64,000 nucleotides of DNA from Deltaproteobacteria bacterium (GTDB lineage Bacteria; Desulfobacterota; GWC2-55-46): positions 1 to 64,000 of the forward strand of contig JACRCL010000003.1 of the NCBI GenBank assembly GCA_016219015.1. Direction: 5' to 3'. The position numbers and the translations under genes were made by a program. The notes beneath the pieces were generated by a model. It saw only the letters and a list, made by a program, of their open reading frames with translations. It had not been told where the DNA came from and ran no database searches. Below are positions 25,525-34,572 of this stretch, one piece after another (position 1 is the first letter of the stretch; each line of letters starts with the position of its first letter).

Positions 25525-26396
25525 GCATGGGGCAGGCGCCTTCCACGGGTACAGTGTCGGTGAGGACATTTCCGAGGAACTTCCCCGGAAGGAGCGGCAC
25601 CGAGGACGACAAGGTCTATCTGTCGAGCCCGGAGACGGCCGTAGCGGCCGCGATATTCGGGGTGATAACCGACCCGAGGAAGCTCGGGAGGTACCCGCGG
25701 ATAAACGAGCCGAAGCAGTACGTCTATAACGATTCGCTTATCCTTAAACCCCTGCCCTCCGGGGAGAGGCGGGCCATAGACGTCATAAGGGGGCCGAACA
25801 TAGCGCCCTTCCCGGCCTTCGACCCTCTTCCCGGTTCCTTCGGCGGCGATGTCCTGCTGAAAGTCGGCGACAATATCTCGACCGATTCGATAATGCCAGC
25901 GGGCGACAGGGTATTGCCGCTCCGGAGCAACATCCCGCTCATAAGCGAGCACCTCTTCGAGAGGATCGACAAGGGTTTCTACAAGAGGTGCAGGGAGGCG
26001 GGCGGAGGGGTAATAGTCGGCGGCGAGAACTACGGGCAGGGCAGCTCCCGCGAGCACGCCGCCATATCGCCGAGGCACCTCGGCATAAGGGTCAAGATAG
26101 CGAGGAGCTTCGCTCGGATACACAGGACGAACCTCGTCAACTTCGGGATAGTGCCGCTTACGTTCGAGGACGGGGCGGACTATGACCTCATAAACCAGGG
26201 CGACAGGATAGAGTTCCCTGACCTCAGAAAGGCCGTGGAGCAGGGCAGCCACAGGGTGGAAGGAGTCGTAATGAGTAAGGACGGCGGAGCGAAAAAGATG
26301 GCCTTCAGCCTGAACTTGTCCGAGCGAGAAAGAGCGTCTATACTCGAAGGGAGCCTCTTGAACGTTGTGAGGAAGAAGAAGACAGAGCCGGTTTAA
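25500..26396 (+). CDS. acn: aconitate hydratase, C-terminal part (frameshifted)
   Basis: This frame continues the aconitase with cluster ligands (CLGCIG), TFPRNFPGRSGTEDDKVYL and SPETAVAAAIFG. The swivel domain follows (LLKVGDNISTDSIMPAGD, GGENYGQGSSREHAAISPRH, GRIHRTNLVNFGI-like). It is about 297 residues and joins to the upstream part for a normal total of about 650. The nominal GTG at 25500 has no ribosome-binding site and lies mid-domain, so it is not a real start. A programmed -1 shift is conceivable, but no slippery heptamer is seen. Confidence 0.88.
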   Translation: MSGCLGCIGMGQAPSTGTVSVRTFPRNFPGRSGTEDDKVYLSSPETAVAAAIFGVITDPRKLGRYPRINEPKQYVYNDSLILKPLPSGERRAIDVIRGPNIAPFPAFDPLPGSFGGDVLLKVGDNISTDSIMPAGDRVLPLRSNIPLISEHLFERIDKGFYKRCREAGGGVIVGGENYGQGSSREHAAISPRHLGIRVKIARSFARIHRTNLVNFGIVPLTFEDGADYDLINQGDRIEFPDLRKAVEQGSHRVEGVVMSKDGGAKKMAFSLNLSERERASILEGSLLNVVRKKKTEPV

Positions 26397-26519
26397 GACG
26401 TTATGGATTAAGGAGTGTTGGGTTACGCTCCGCTAACCCAAACTACAAAACTTGTGAAATATTATCTAAAGACAAGATTGCTTCGCTTTGCTCGCAATGA
26501 CAGACTTTCGTAAGCCCTT

Positions 26520-27572
26520 CTATAATCCGGTGTGCCCCCTCACCTTCCTCATAAGCTCTTTGAACTTTTCGTCCCCCTCGCCTGTAACGAGCCTTATCCC
26601 GTCTTTGCCTCTGCCCACGCCGATTTTAATTGCCGTGGCTATCTGCTTCTGCTCCCAGACGTCCTTCGCTGTCACGGGCTCCCACCTGCCGTAAGACTTT
26701 ATAATGCCAAGACCGACAACGTCCGCCGCGACCCTGTCACCGCTCGCTATGATGACGTTCGTCCGCGCCTCTGTCCCCGACCACGGCCCGCCTTCTATCA
26801 TCGACACGGTCCCGTCCACGATATTCAGCTCCGGCGTGTACGCGGCGTTGAACTCCGCCACTATCTCTTCCCAGTGCCCGGAGTCCATGAGATACGGCCT
26901 CTGCCTCAGGTGCGTGCAGCCGATGAAGTTTTTAAGAGTTATCGAATAGGTCGCCGACCTGTGCGTCTTTATGACCGGCAGGTTCACGATGATATCGGGC
27001 CTGAAGACCCACTCGGTCACATACGCGCTTTTGACGTATGAGTTGCCGGGCAGCTCCACCTCGACCCACTCGAAGTCCTCGAAGATTATTACCTCGGCCC
27101 CGGCGTCTTTGGCGGCCTTCATTATCCCGTTCCTGCTCATGTTCCTCTTTGTGGAGATGGTCGTCAGGGCGGACATGTCCCCGACATAGACCTTCTTCGC
27201 GCCCTCGTCATAAAGGACTCTTACCACGGCCCCCACGACCTCCGGGCTTGTGGTGGCGGGGTTCCTCTCGCCCGATACGACATTGGGCTTTACGAGGACC
27301 GTCTTGCCCTTTAGACCGAGCCTTCCGAAGCCGCCTATGAGGGAGACCGCTTCCCTCACCATATCTTCAGGGCCGCCCTTGCCCGAGACGGCCACAAGGG
27401 CTTTGCCCGCCTCGGTAAAGACGTTCTCCCGCGTCCTCGGCAGTTCTTTCCTTTTGGGCCTGAAGAGGATATCGGCCACGGCAAGGCTCCTTCCGGGCAG
27501 GACCGAGAAGATCAGGCCCGCGCCAATGGATTTAAGGAAAAGGGATTTAAGGACCGAACGCCGCGTTGGCAT
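26520..27572 (-). CDS. DUF362 family protein with Tat-type leader
   Basis: The 350-residue protein starts TRRSVLKSLFLKSIGAGLIF, a twin-arginine-like leader, so it may be exported folded. The DUF362 core follows: GGFGRLGLKGKTVLVKPNVV, TSPEVVGAVVRVLYDEGAKKVYVGD, NLPVIKTHRSATYSITLKNFIGC. The domain is common in anaerobes, often with ferredoxins, but its reaction is unknown. No Fe-S motif is attached here. The ribosome-binding site is not obvious. The gap 26397-26519 carries the GTTGGGTTACG hairpin at about 26417-26442. Confidence 0.87.
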   Translation of the reverse strand: MPTRRSVLKSLFLKSIGAGLIFSVLPGRSLAVADILFRPKRKELPRTRENVFTEAGKALVAVSGKGGPEDMVREAVSLIGGFGRLGLKGKTVLVKPNVVSGERNPATTSPEVVGAVVRVLYDEGAKKVYVGDMSALTTISTKRNMSRNGIMKAAKDAGAEVIIFEDFEWVEVELPGNSYVKSAYVTEWVFRPDIIVNLPVIKTHRSATYSITLKNFIGCTHLRQRPYLMDSGHWEEIVAEFNAAYTPELNIVDGTVSMIEGGPWSGTEARTNVIIASGDRVAADVVGLGIIKSYGRWEPVTAKDVWEQKQIATAIKIGVGRGKDGIRLVTGEGDEKFKELMRKVRGHTGL

Positions 27573-27665
27573 GGTTTAATAGAAACACACCGGATTTTTT
27601 TAAAGTATAGCAGTTTTTGGGAAAGGGGGTTGGATGAGGAATTGATATTGGAAAAGTTTACGAAG

Positions 27666-27782
27666 TTGTCATTCTGAGGAGCCGAAGGCGACGAAGAATC
27701 TCGTAACATGTCGATTCCATCGGCTCCGGATTCTTCCCCTTCGCTTAGCTCAGGGCTTCGGCTCACACGCTCAGAATGACAG
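27666..27782. repeat. R2 repeat, copy 3
   Basis: The ends read TTGTCATTCTGAGGAGCCGA and CACACGCTCAGAATGACAGA. It lies between the DUF362 start and the HAD phosphatase stop. Confidence 0.8.
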
Positions 27783-27832
27783 ACTAAAAAATTTTCATGC
27801 AACCTGCTAATACAACGTTAGCCCGTGGTAGT

Positions 27833-28483
27833 TCACTCGATAACTTCCTTCAATTCCGTAAACCTCCCCACAATGAGATCGAACCCCGCCCTTTCAAGCT
27901 CCTCCTTCGGCCTGAACCCGTAGGATACCCCGATAGCCCTGATGCCCGCCCCCTTTCCGGCCTCGCAGTCAGTGGGGCTGTCGCCCACGATGATTGCGGG
28001 GCCTGAGCCGAGCGCGCTCAATACCTTTTCTACCGGCTCGGGGTGGGGCTTTTTATTGGGGTATGAGTCCCCGCCGACGAGCATCTGAAAGTAGCCGGAC
28101 AGATTTAGCTCCGCGAGGACCCGGCCCGAAAGTCCCTCGGGCTTGTTAGTGACCACGGCCATCTTCTTCCCTTTACTATTAAAAAAAGAAAGTGTCTCCT
28201 TCACGCCCGGATATATATGGGTGTCCACGGTCAGGTGGCTGGAGTAGAACTCCAGGAACTTAAGCCGCGCCTCCTCAATCCTCTCGGCGCCTTCCCGGGG
28301 CATGAGCTTTTCAAGCAATGACCTCACGCCCCAGCCCACGTGCTCCTTTATGGCCTCAAGCCCCCTTTCATCGTAGCCCATCGATTTAAGGGTCATGTTC
28401 GCGGACCACGCTATGTCCCGGCTTGAATCGACCAGCGTCCCGTCGAGGTCGAATATTATAAGACCGGCCTTAAGCTTCGTCAA
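27833..28483 (-). CDS. HAD hydrolase, phosphoglycolate phosphatase-like
   Basis: The motifs of subfamily IA HAD phosphatases are present: FDLDGTLVDSS (nucleophile Asp), VVTNKPEGLSGRVL (motif II), a Lys in KPHPEPVEKVL, and IVGDSPTDCEAGKGAG (motif IV). Phosphoglycolate phosphatase (Gph) is the closest general type, but substrate range in this family is broad. A TTG start is chosen because AGGGGG lies five bases before it and only six residues precede the core. An ATG at 28522 with a weaker site would add 13 residues. Confidence 0.85.
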   Translation of the reverse strand: MTKLKAGLIIFDLDGTLVDSSRDIAWSANMTLKSMGYDERGLEAIKEHVGWGVRSLLEKLMPREGAERIEEARLKFLEFYSSHLTVDTHIYPGVKETLSFFNSKGKKMAVVTNKPEGLSGRVLAELNLSGYFQMLVGGDSYPNKKPHPEPVEKVLSALGSGPAIIVGDSPTDCEAGKGAGIRAIGVSYGFRPKEELERAGFDLIVGRFTELKEVIE

Positions 28484-28639
28484 AGTTACCCCCTGTCTAT
28501 CCAAAGAGGGCGAGTATAGCATAATCCCGCACCTTTATCCAAAGCCCCGGTTACGGCAAGGTTGACTGCAAAAAGATAAAGTGGCATAATCTTGATAGAT
28601 AATGAATGTGATTATCAAATTCATAAGGAGGGGCCGGTT

Positions 28640-29203
28640 ATGACCGAGATACGGTGGGAAAAAGACCTTGCCGGCGCGGAGCGGGACGTTTTCGGGACGG
28701 ACAAGCTCGTACTTATCTTCTTCCACCACCCGGAGTGCGGCGGATGCGCCAAGACCATGTCCATAACGTTCAAGGACCCCGAGGTCGTGGACTTCGTTAA
28801 CGAGGCATTCTCGCCGGTATCTTTCCTCGTGACCGAGGCGCAGGACCTGACCGCCCGGTACGGAATCGAGTGGACGCCGACCTTCATACTCGCGGACGGG
28901 TACGGGGGCGAGCTCGAACGCTGGGTGGGCTACCTCCCGCCAGAGGACTTCATAACGCAATTGCACCTTTCGCTCGGGCTTGCCGAGTTCCACAGGCAGA
29001 GGTTCAGGGACGCTGAGGACGCCTTCGAGTGGATAATCGACAACCGCCCCAGGTCGGAGTTCGCGCCGCAGGCGCGGTATTACATGGGTGTCGCGCTATA
29101 CAAGGAGTCCGGGGACCCTGTCCACCTTACAAGGACATGGGACGCGATGAACAAGCGCTACCCCGGGAACTATTGGACAAAGAAGGCCTCGGCGTGGGCC
29201 TGA
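28640..29203 (+). CDS. thioredoxin-fold protein with TPR tail
   Basis: Residues 1-105 have a thioredoxin fold with the redox motif ECGGCAKTM (CGGC) and the cis-proline region GIEWTPTFILADGYGGE. The C-terminal ~80 residues look like a TPR-type helical hairpin (AEDAFEWIIDNRPRSEFAPQARYYMGVALYKE). It has no signal peptide, so a cytoplasmic role in thiol exchange is likely, with the TPR binding a partner. The ATG with AAGGAGG eight bases upstream is chosen over an earlier TTG. It ends just before R1 copy B. Confidence 0.8.
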   Translation: MTEIRWEKDLAGAERDVFGTDKLVLIFFHHPECGGCAKTMSITFKDPEVVDFVNEAFSPVSFLVTEAQDLTARYGIEWTPTFILADGYGGELERWVGYLPPEDFITQLHLSLGLAEFHRQRFRDAEDAFEWIIDNRPRSEFAPQARYYMGVALYKESGDPVHLTRTWDAMNKRYPGNYWTKKASAWA

Positions 29204-29233
29204 AGGTCAGGCCGCTGACCGGATTTGATTTAT

Positions 29234-29375
29234 GGCTGCCTCTAAAAATTAGGAATTTTTTCTGAGGTCAAGGAAGGGCGGAAATAAAAAGCGCAGCATA
29301 TATGGTAATATGTGAGCATTTTTATTTTCGCCCTGACACAGAGATCAGGAAAAAGAACAATTTTTAGAGGCAGCC
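29234..29375. repeat. R1 MITE-like repeat, copy B
   Basis: Its ends GGCTGCCTCTAAAAATT and complement are perfect inverted repeats, and TTAT flanks both sides as a target duplication. It follows the thioredoxin-TPR gene and abuts a terminator. Confidence 0.9.
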
Positions 29376-29382
29376 TTATACA

Positions 29383-29420
29383 AAAAAAAGAGCCAAAGCA
29401 AATGCTTTGGCTCTTTTTTT
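29383..29420. terminator. strong bidirectional terminator
   Basis: A perfect 18-bp stem (seven A/T pairs plus GAGCCAAAGCA) has a two-base loop, with A and T runs at the ends. It serves the thioredoxin-TPR gene and the convergent secreted-protein gene. Confidence 0.9.
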
Positions 29421-29436
29421 TCGGGTTAAACGCGCC

Positions 29437-29814
29437 TTATAGGCTTATCCTCACCTGTGACGCCTCACGGAGCGCGGGGTTGTCCGCATCCCCGCCAAAG
29501 GAGGCCTTGTGTCCGGGGACCTTTATCCCCTGCCTCCTTGCGCGCCTTATCAGGCTATCGTGTATCTCTTTACGGTACTCCTTCAGCTCATCCGGGGCCA
29601 TGGCCTCCATCCTCGATTTATGCTCCTCCCACTCTTCTTTCAGGAGGAGCTTTCCGGCGAGCCCCTTATCCAGGTTGAAGGCCTTCCCTGCATCCTCCTC
29701 CCAGGCCTCCTCATGCCCGGCAGGCCGGTCGACATCGGCATAAAGACCGGCATAAAGGTTTGAGGAAAAAAACAGCGCAAAGGCGAGCAAAACCTTGAAC
29801 GTCAACGGCCTCAT
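29437..29814 (-). CDS. secreted small protein, paralogue 1
   Basis: The chosen start MRPLTFKVLLAFALFFSSNLYA has GGGAGG seven bases upstream, and the signal peptide runs to residue 22. A longer frame to 29838 is less likely. The mature part has the block LLKEEWEEHKSRMEAMAPDE followed by LKEYRKEIHDSLIRRARRQGIKVPG. This matches the block in the second secreted protein at 30896-31300 ([20 protein letters not shown]...AVP). The pattern W-EE-K...M...E...Y...H...R..G recurs in small periplasmic proteins of proteobacteria, but the function is unknown. Confidence 0.7.
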   Translation of the reverse strand: MRPLTFKVLLAFALFFSSNLYAGLYADVDRPAGHEEAWEEDAGKAFNLDKGLAGKLLLKEEWEEHKSRMEAMAPDELKEYRKEIHDSLIRRARRQGIKVPGHKASFGGDADNPALREASQVRISL

Positions 29815-30087
29815 CCACAGCCCTCCCGAGATATTCATAAACCCTCCTTGTTCCGGAGACTTTTTTAGGTATCGGCCACCCTCCCCTTCAGCCCTTGGAT
29901 TTCAAATTGGATACCGGCAAAAGGACACACGTCCTCACTTCTTAAGCATATTTTGTATCATGGCGGAAGTCAAAGTATGTGACATCCGTAACATCCTGCC
30001 GAAAACCCCCGAAAACCCCGGTTTTCCGGCCCTTTACAATCAGACCGCCATCTGATAAGATTTTTATCCAAGAGGGGGCATTTTAGC

Positions 30088-30906
30088 GTGAAAACCGGTC
30101 CGAAAATGATAAGAAAGCCATGCGTTGCCGGTAGGTTTTACCCTGACGAGCCCGCGCTGCTTAAAAGCGCCGTGGAGAAGTTCCTTGTCAAATCGGTCAA
30201 AGAACGGGCCATAGCCGTCATTGCGCCCCACGCCGGGTACGTCTATTCAGGGGCCGTTGCCGGGCAGGTCTACTCCTCCGTCATCATCCCCGATACCGTC
30301 GTCCTCATCGGGCCTAACCACACAGGACTTGGGGAGAATGCGGCCGTAATGGCGGACGGCGCGTGGGAGATGCCGATCGGGTCAGTGCAGGTGGACACGG
30401 AGCTTTCGGGGGCCATCCTCGACTCTTCCGGGCTCTTTTCAGCCGACCCGGCCGCGCACCTGATGGAGCACTCCCTCGAAGTCCAGCTCCCGTTCATCCA
30501 TAGCCTCAATAAAAAGGCCTCGATAGTGCCTGTCACGGTGATGCAGGCCAACGCGGACGAATGCGCTGAGATGGGCGCATCGATTGCCAAAGCCATCTCG
30601 GCCTTCGGCAAGGATGTTTTAATCGCCGTAAGCTCGGATATGAACCACTACGAGACTGAGGCGAGGACAAGGGAAAAGGACAGGCTCGCGATAGATGAAG
30701 TGCTTAAGCTCGACCCGATAGGCCTGCTGAAGGTGGCCGCAAGGAAGGACATAAGCATGTGCGGGGTCATCCCCGCGGCCATAGCGCTGACCGCGGCAAG
30801 GCGCCTCGGGGCCAAATCGGCCAGGCTCGTAAAGTATTCCACCTCGGGCGAGGTGAGCGGGGACTTAAGGCAGGTAGTCGGGTACGCCGGGATAATTATT
30901 CAGTAA
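30088..30906 (+). CDS. amrB: AmmeMemoRadiSam system protein B (MEMO1 family)
   Basis: The MEMO1/AmrB family signatures are present: RKPCVAGRFYPDEPALL, VIAPHAGYVYSGAVAGQVYS, VLIGPNHTG, HSLEVQLPFIHSL, VSSDMNHYE and CGVIPAAIALTAARRLGA. The histidines in PHAGY, PNHTG and MNHY form the putative metal site. The family often accompanies AMMECR1 (AmrA) and a radical SAM enzyme, forming a system of unknown chemistry, but those partners are not in view. GTG is the start, with GAGGGGG nine bases before. The 3' end overlaps the convergent gene by 11 bp. Confidence 0.9.
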   Translation: MKTGPKMIRKPCVAGRFYPDEPALLKSAVEKFLVKSVKERAIAVIAPHAGYVYSGAVAGQVYSSVIIPDTVVLIGPNHTGLGENAAVMADGAWEMPIGSVQVDTELSGAILDSSGLFSADPAAHLMEHSLEVQLPFIHSLNKKASIVPVTVMQANADECAEMGASIAKAISAFGKDVLIAVSSDMNHYETEARTREKDRLAIDEVLKLDPIGLLKVAARKDISMCGVIPAAIALTAARRLGAKSARLVKYSTSGEVSGDLRQVVGYAGIIIQ

Positions 30907-31300
30907 AGGGCGTTGCAGAGGCGGCGGGGGATTGCTTTGCCGCGTAGACGAAGGGCCTGTTGAAGTCCCTTCCCTTGTCTGGCGCCGTTGTTCTTCTTGC
31001 CTGTGGGACGGCTAACCCTTTTTCATTCGCCGCCTCGACAAGCTTTTGGTGCATCGAGTTCTTGTATTCCTGCCTTTCTTGCCGGGACATCCGGAACATT
31101 ATCTTTTTCTGCTCCTCCCATTTCTCCTCGGTCATGAGCTTAATGCCGAGCCCCCTGGGCAGGCCGAAGCTCTTCTCTACCAGCTTGTCCCAACGGCTTG
31201 CGTGGGGGAGCGGACAGGCGGTATCGCACGCCGTTACGCGCGGCGCAAAACTTAAAGATAGCAGTCCGGCGGCAAAGAGCAGCAGTAACCTCTTTTTCAT
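30896..31300 (-). CDS. secreted small protein, paralogue 2
   Basis: [20 protein letters not shown] is a signal peptide followed by two cysteines ([14 protein letters not shown]). The mature part contains [20 protein letters not shown], paralogous to the secreted protein at 29437-29814. Ribosome binding is probable but weak. It converges on and overlaps the AmrB gene by 11 bp. Function is unknown; two diverged copies flank amrB. Confidence 0.7.
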   Translation of the reverse strand: MKKRLLLLFAAGLLSLSFAPRVTACDTACPLPHASRWDKLVEKSFGLPRGLGIKLMTEEKWEEQKKIMFRMSRQERQEYKNSMHQKLVEAANEKGLAVPQARRTTAPDKGRDFNRPFVYAAKQSPAASATPFTE

Positions 31301-31491
31301 GTCAATTCATCGATTACCCGGCCCCGTTCAGGGGCCTGCCTTGTTTTTTTATAAGGTTATCGGGTTTCGGGAGGCTGTCAAGGTGGCACCCCTCCAATTC
31401 CTTTACATTCCCGGCGGCTTCTGTTAATATTTATCCGGCCATTTTCCATGAAGAAACCCTTTTAAATCAAAGCCTTCAAGAGGAGTTCCTA

Positions 31492-32892
31492 TTGAAAGTC
31501 CGCACGCGTTTTGCGCCAAGCCCCACGGGATACCTCCACATAGGAGGCGCGCGAACGGCCCTTTTCAACTGGCTGTTCGCGAAAAACCACAAGGGGGCCT
31601 TTGTCCTGAGGATCGAGGATACCGACGTGGCCCGTTCGACAAAGGAATCGATACAGGCCATACTCGACGGCATGGAGTGGCTCGGGCTAAATTGGGACGA
31701 GGGCCCGGTTTTCCAGAGCCAGAGGTTCGACCTCTACAGGAAATACGCCTATGAGCTCCTTGAAAAGGGGCTCGTCTACCGCTGTTACTGCACGCCCGCC
31801 GAGCTCGAAGCCAGAAGAGAGGCTGCCCTCAAGGAGGGCAGGCCCCCGAAATACGACGGCAGGTGCGCGAACATAAAAGAGCCGCTCGACAAGCCCTTCG
31901 CGCTGAGGTTCAGGGTCTTGCCGGGGACGACGGACTTCAACGACGTCATAAAGGGGCCGATATCCTTCGACAACGCCTCTATCGAGGACCTTATAATACT
32001 CCGTAGCGACGGCACCCCAACGTACAACTTCTGCGTCGTTGCGGACGACGCCACGATGGACATAACACACGTCATAAGGGGGGACGACCATATCAACAAC
32101 ACGCCGAAGCAGATACTCCTGTACAGGGCTCTCGGACATGAGCTGCCGGTATTCGCGCACCTGCCCATGATACTCGGCTCGGACAAGACCCGCTTGAGCA
32201 AGCGTCACGGGGCTACCTCGGTAATGGCTTACAAAGAGATGGGGTACCTGCCGCACGCGCTCGTGAACTACCTCGCGAGGCTCGGCTGGTCGTCCGGGGA
32301 CCAGGAGATATTCTCCATCGAAGAGCTTATAGAAAAGTTCTCGCTGGACAACGTCGGGAAGTCCTCGGGCGTCTTTAACCCCGAAAAGCTTCTCTGGCTC
32401 AACCAGCACTACATAAAGGAGACGCCCCCCGAAGAGCTCGGCAGGCTCGTCGTCCCGTTTTTCAAGGAGCTGGGGCTCGACGTTGGGGGAGACGAAAGGC
32501 TCCAAAAAATAATAGCTACCCTCAGGGAGCGGGCGAAGACATTAAAGGAACTGGCGGAGGGAGCGGCCTTTTATTTCAAGGAAAAGGCCGAATACGACCC
32601 CAAGGCAGCGCAGAAGTTCCTGACCCCTGACAACGTCGAATTGTTCAATACCCTGATCGTCAGGCTCGGAGGGCTTACTGAGTTCACGGTTAAATCGGTA
32701 GAGGCGGCCTTCAACTCCATACTCGATGAAAAGGGGCTTAAACTGGGCAAGCTCGCCCAGCCCGTAAGGGTGGCGCTAACGGGCACGACCGTCAGCCCCG
32801 GCATATTCGAGATGATAGACGCCATGGGAAAAGACATGACGTTACGCAGGCTCAGGGACGCCGTGGCCTATATGAAGGCGGCGGCGGTTTAA
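31492..32892 (+). CDS. gltX: glutamyl-tRNA synthetase
   Basis: Class I aminoacyl-tRNA synthetase that charges tRNA-Glu with glutamate. The HIGH-type motif lies in [20 protein letters not shown], and the KMSKS-equivalent KTRLSKRHG is in [14 protein letters not shown]. The zinc-binding region [13 protein letters not shown] is present. The start is TTG, with GAGGAG six bases upstream, giving the normal [11 protein letters not shown] start and 466 residues. A frame extending to 31198 is not the gene start. It is isolated, and a tRNA-Glu gene lies in the same window. Confidence 0.95.
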   Translation: MKVRTRFAPSPTGYLHIGGARTALFNWLFAKNHKGAFVLRIEDTDVARSTKESIQAILDGMEWLGLNWDEGPVFQSQRFDLYRKYAYELLEKGLVYRCYCTPAELEARREAALKEGRPPKYDGRCANIKEPLDKPFALRFRVLPGTTDFNDVIKGPISFDNASIEDLIILRSDGTPTYNFCVVADDATMDITHVIRGDDHINNTPKQILLYRALGHELPVFAHLPMILGSDKTRLSKRHGATSVMAYKEMGYLPHALVNYLARLGWSSGDQEIFSIEELIEKFSLDNVGKSSGVFNPEKLLWLNQHYIKETPPEELGRLVVPFFKELGLDVGGDERLQKIIATLRERAKTLKELAEGAAFYFKEKAEYDPKAAQKFLTPDNVELFNTLIVRLGGLTEFTVKSVEAAFNSILDEKGLKLGKLAQPVRVALTGTTVSPGIFEMIDAMGKDMTLRRLRDAVAYMKAAAV

Positions 32893-32971
32893 CCACCGTA
32901 TTTTCCTTGACTTATTTGACGAATATTGGCTAAATAATCGTTTGCCGTAAATAAACGCTGGAAGCCCTAAT

Positions 32972-34396
32972 ATGGGATTATTCAAGAAAGTACTCATAGC
33001 CAACAGGGGCGAGATAGCCTCCCGGATAATAAGGGCCTGCAAGGAACTCGATATCCCTACCGCGGCCATCTATTCCGAAGAGGACGCGACCTCGCTTTAC
33101 GTAAAGAAGGCGGACGAATCCTACATGGTGGGCCCCGGCCCCATACAGGGCTACCTGAACATCCACCGCCTCGTCGACCTTGCCACGAAGATAGGCGTTG
33201 ACGCGATACACCCCGGCTACGGGTTCCTGTCCGAGAACCCGAGGTTCCCGCTCCTGTGCGAGAAAAAGGGCATCACCTTCATCGGCCCCACGAGCAAGAC
33301 CATCTCCGAGATGGGAGACAAGGTCATGGCCCGGAAGATGATGAAGAAGGCCGGGGTCCCGATACTGCCCGGCACCGAGAACTCCATAAAGGACGTCGAC
33401 GAGGCCGTAGCCTTCGCCGAAAAGATAGGCTACCCGGTCATGATAAAGGCCTCGGGCGGTGGAGGAGGCAGGGGGCTCCGGGTGGCGCGCAATAAAGAAG
33501 AGCTCGTAGCTTCCATCTCGACCGCCCGGAAGGAATCCGCGGCCGCGTTCGGGGTCTCGGAGGTCTTCCTCGAAAAGTTTCTGGAAAGACCCCACCACAT
33601 AGAGTTCCAGATACTCGCGGACAAGCAGGGCACCACCGTCCACCTCGGCGAGAGGGACTGCTCGATACAGAGAAGGCACCAGAAGCTCATAGAGATAACC
33701 CCGTCCCTCATGCTCGACGACGACTTACGCAGGCGGATGGGAGAGGCCGCGATAAAGGCCGCCAAAGCCGCCAATTATACCAATGCCGGGACCGTGGAGT
33801 TCCTCGTTGACCACGACAGGAACTTCTACTTCCTGGAGATGAACACGAGGATACAGGTCGAGCACCCGATAACCGAAGAGGCCACGGGCATCGACCTTGT
33901 CAAGAAGCAGATAGAGATAGCCGCGGGCAAGCCGCTGGGTTTCAAGCAGGAGGACGTGAGGATAACCGGGTACGCCATGGAGTGCAGGATATGCGCCGAG
34001 GACCCGAAGAACAACTTCTTCCCGTCCTTCGGCAGGGTGACCGCCTACTACTCGCCCGGCGGCATAGGCGTAAGGATTGACGGCGCGATATACAAGGACT
34101 TCATCATACCGAGCTATTACGATTCCCTCGTGGTGAAGCTCGTCGTGCGGGGCTCGACGTGGGAGGAGACCGTCGCGCGGATGCACAGGTGCCTCGACGA
34201 GTTCGTTATCCGGGGCGTGAAGACCACGATACTCTTCCTCAAGAACATAATGAAGGACCCTGACTTCAAGGCTGGAAATTTCGACACCGGCTACATCGAC
34301 AGGAAGCCCGAGCTTATGAACTACGACGAGTACGGCGAGCCCACGGACCTCGTGGCGGCCATATCGGCGGCCATAGCCGCGCACCACGGCTTATAG
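32972..34396 (+). CDS. pycA: pyruvate carboxylase subunit A (biotin carboxylase)
   Basis: ATP-grasp biotin carboxylase of 474 residues: KKVLIANRGEIASRIIRACK (N-domain), IHPGYGFLSENPRF, the glycine-rich ATP loop KASGGGGGRGL, FLEMNTRIQVEHP and GYAMECRICAEDP. It carboxylates biotin on the partner subunit using ATP and bicarbonate. It could also serve acetyl-CoA carboxylase, but the adjacent carboxyltransferase gene with a biotinyl domain makes two-subunit pyruvate carboxylase the better call. The product oxaloacetate refills the citric acid cycle. An R3 element separates the two genes. Confidence 0.9.
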   Translation: MGLFKKVLIANRGEIASRIIRACKELDIPTAAIYSEEDATSLYVKKADESYMVGPGPIQGYLNIHRLVDLATKIGVDAIHPGYGFLSENPRFPLLCEKKGITFIGPTSKTISEMGDKVMARKMMKKAGVPILPGTENSIKDVDEAVAFAEKIGYPVMIKASGGGGGRGLRVARNKEELVASISTARKESAAAFGVSEVFLEKFLERPHHIEFQILADKQGTTVHLGERDCSIQRRHQKLIEITPSLMLDDDLRRRMGEAAIKAAKAANYTNAGTVEFLVDHDRNFYFLEMNTRIQVEHPITEEATGIDLVKKQIEIAAGKPLGFKQEDVRITGYAMECRICAEDPKNNFFPSFGRVTAYYSPGGIGVRIDGAIYKDFIIPSYYDSLVVKLVVRGSTWEETVARMHRCLDEFVIRGVKTTILFLKNIMKDPDFKAGNFDTGYIDRKPELMNYDEYGEPTDLVAAISAAIAAHHGL

Positions 34397-34401
34397 GCTT
34401 A

Positions 34402-34556
34402 ACAGGTTGCTGAAAAACTCGGAATTTGTTCAGGCTGCTCAAAAAGCTCCAGATGCGAGGCCCCCACTGAAATAGGGGAGCTTAGGAATGAGGCGTACTC
34501 CTTACGTTGTGACAAGGTGAAGACAACGAAGCAGATGGACTTTTTCAGCAGCCTGA
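34402..34556. repeat. R3 repeat, copy 1, between pycA and pycB
   Basis: The ends read CAGGTTGCTGAAAAACTC and GACTTTTTCAGCAGCCTG as inverted repeats. The interior has CAGGCTGCTCAAAAAGCTCC and a C/G hairpin near 34461-34481. It lies inside the pyc operon. Confidence 0.85.
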
Positions 34557-34572
34557 TAACGGAGCTTGCACA

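Noticed and set aside
24621..26252. A 543-codon open frame on the minus strand across the aconitase gene
   Set aside because: It is the shadow of a well-supported aconitase on the plus strand and has no ribosome-binding site or family motif.
31198..31491. Upstream extension of gltX
   Set aside because: It overlaps the secreted paralogue gene, and GltX normally begins at [11 protein letters not shown].
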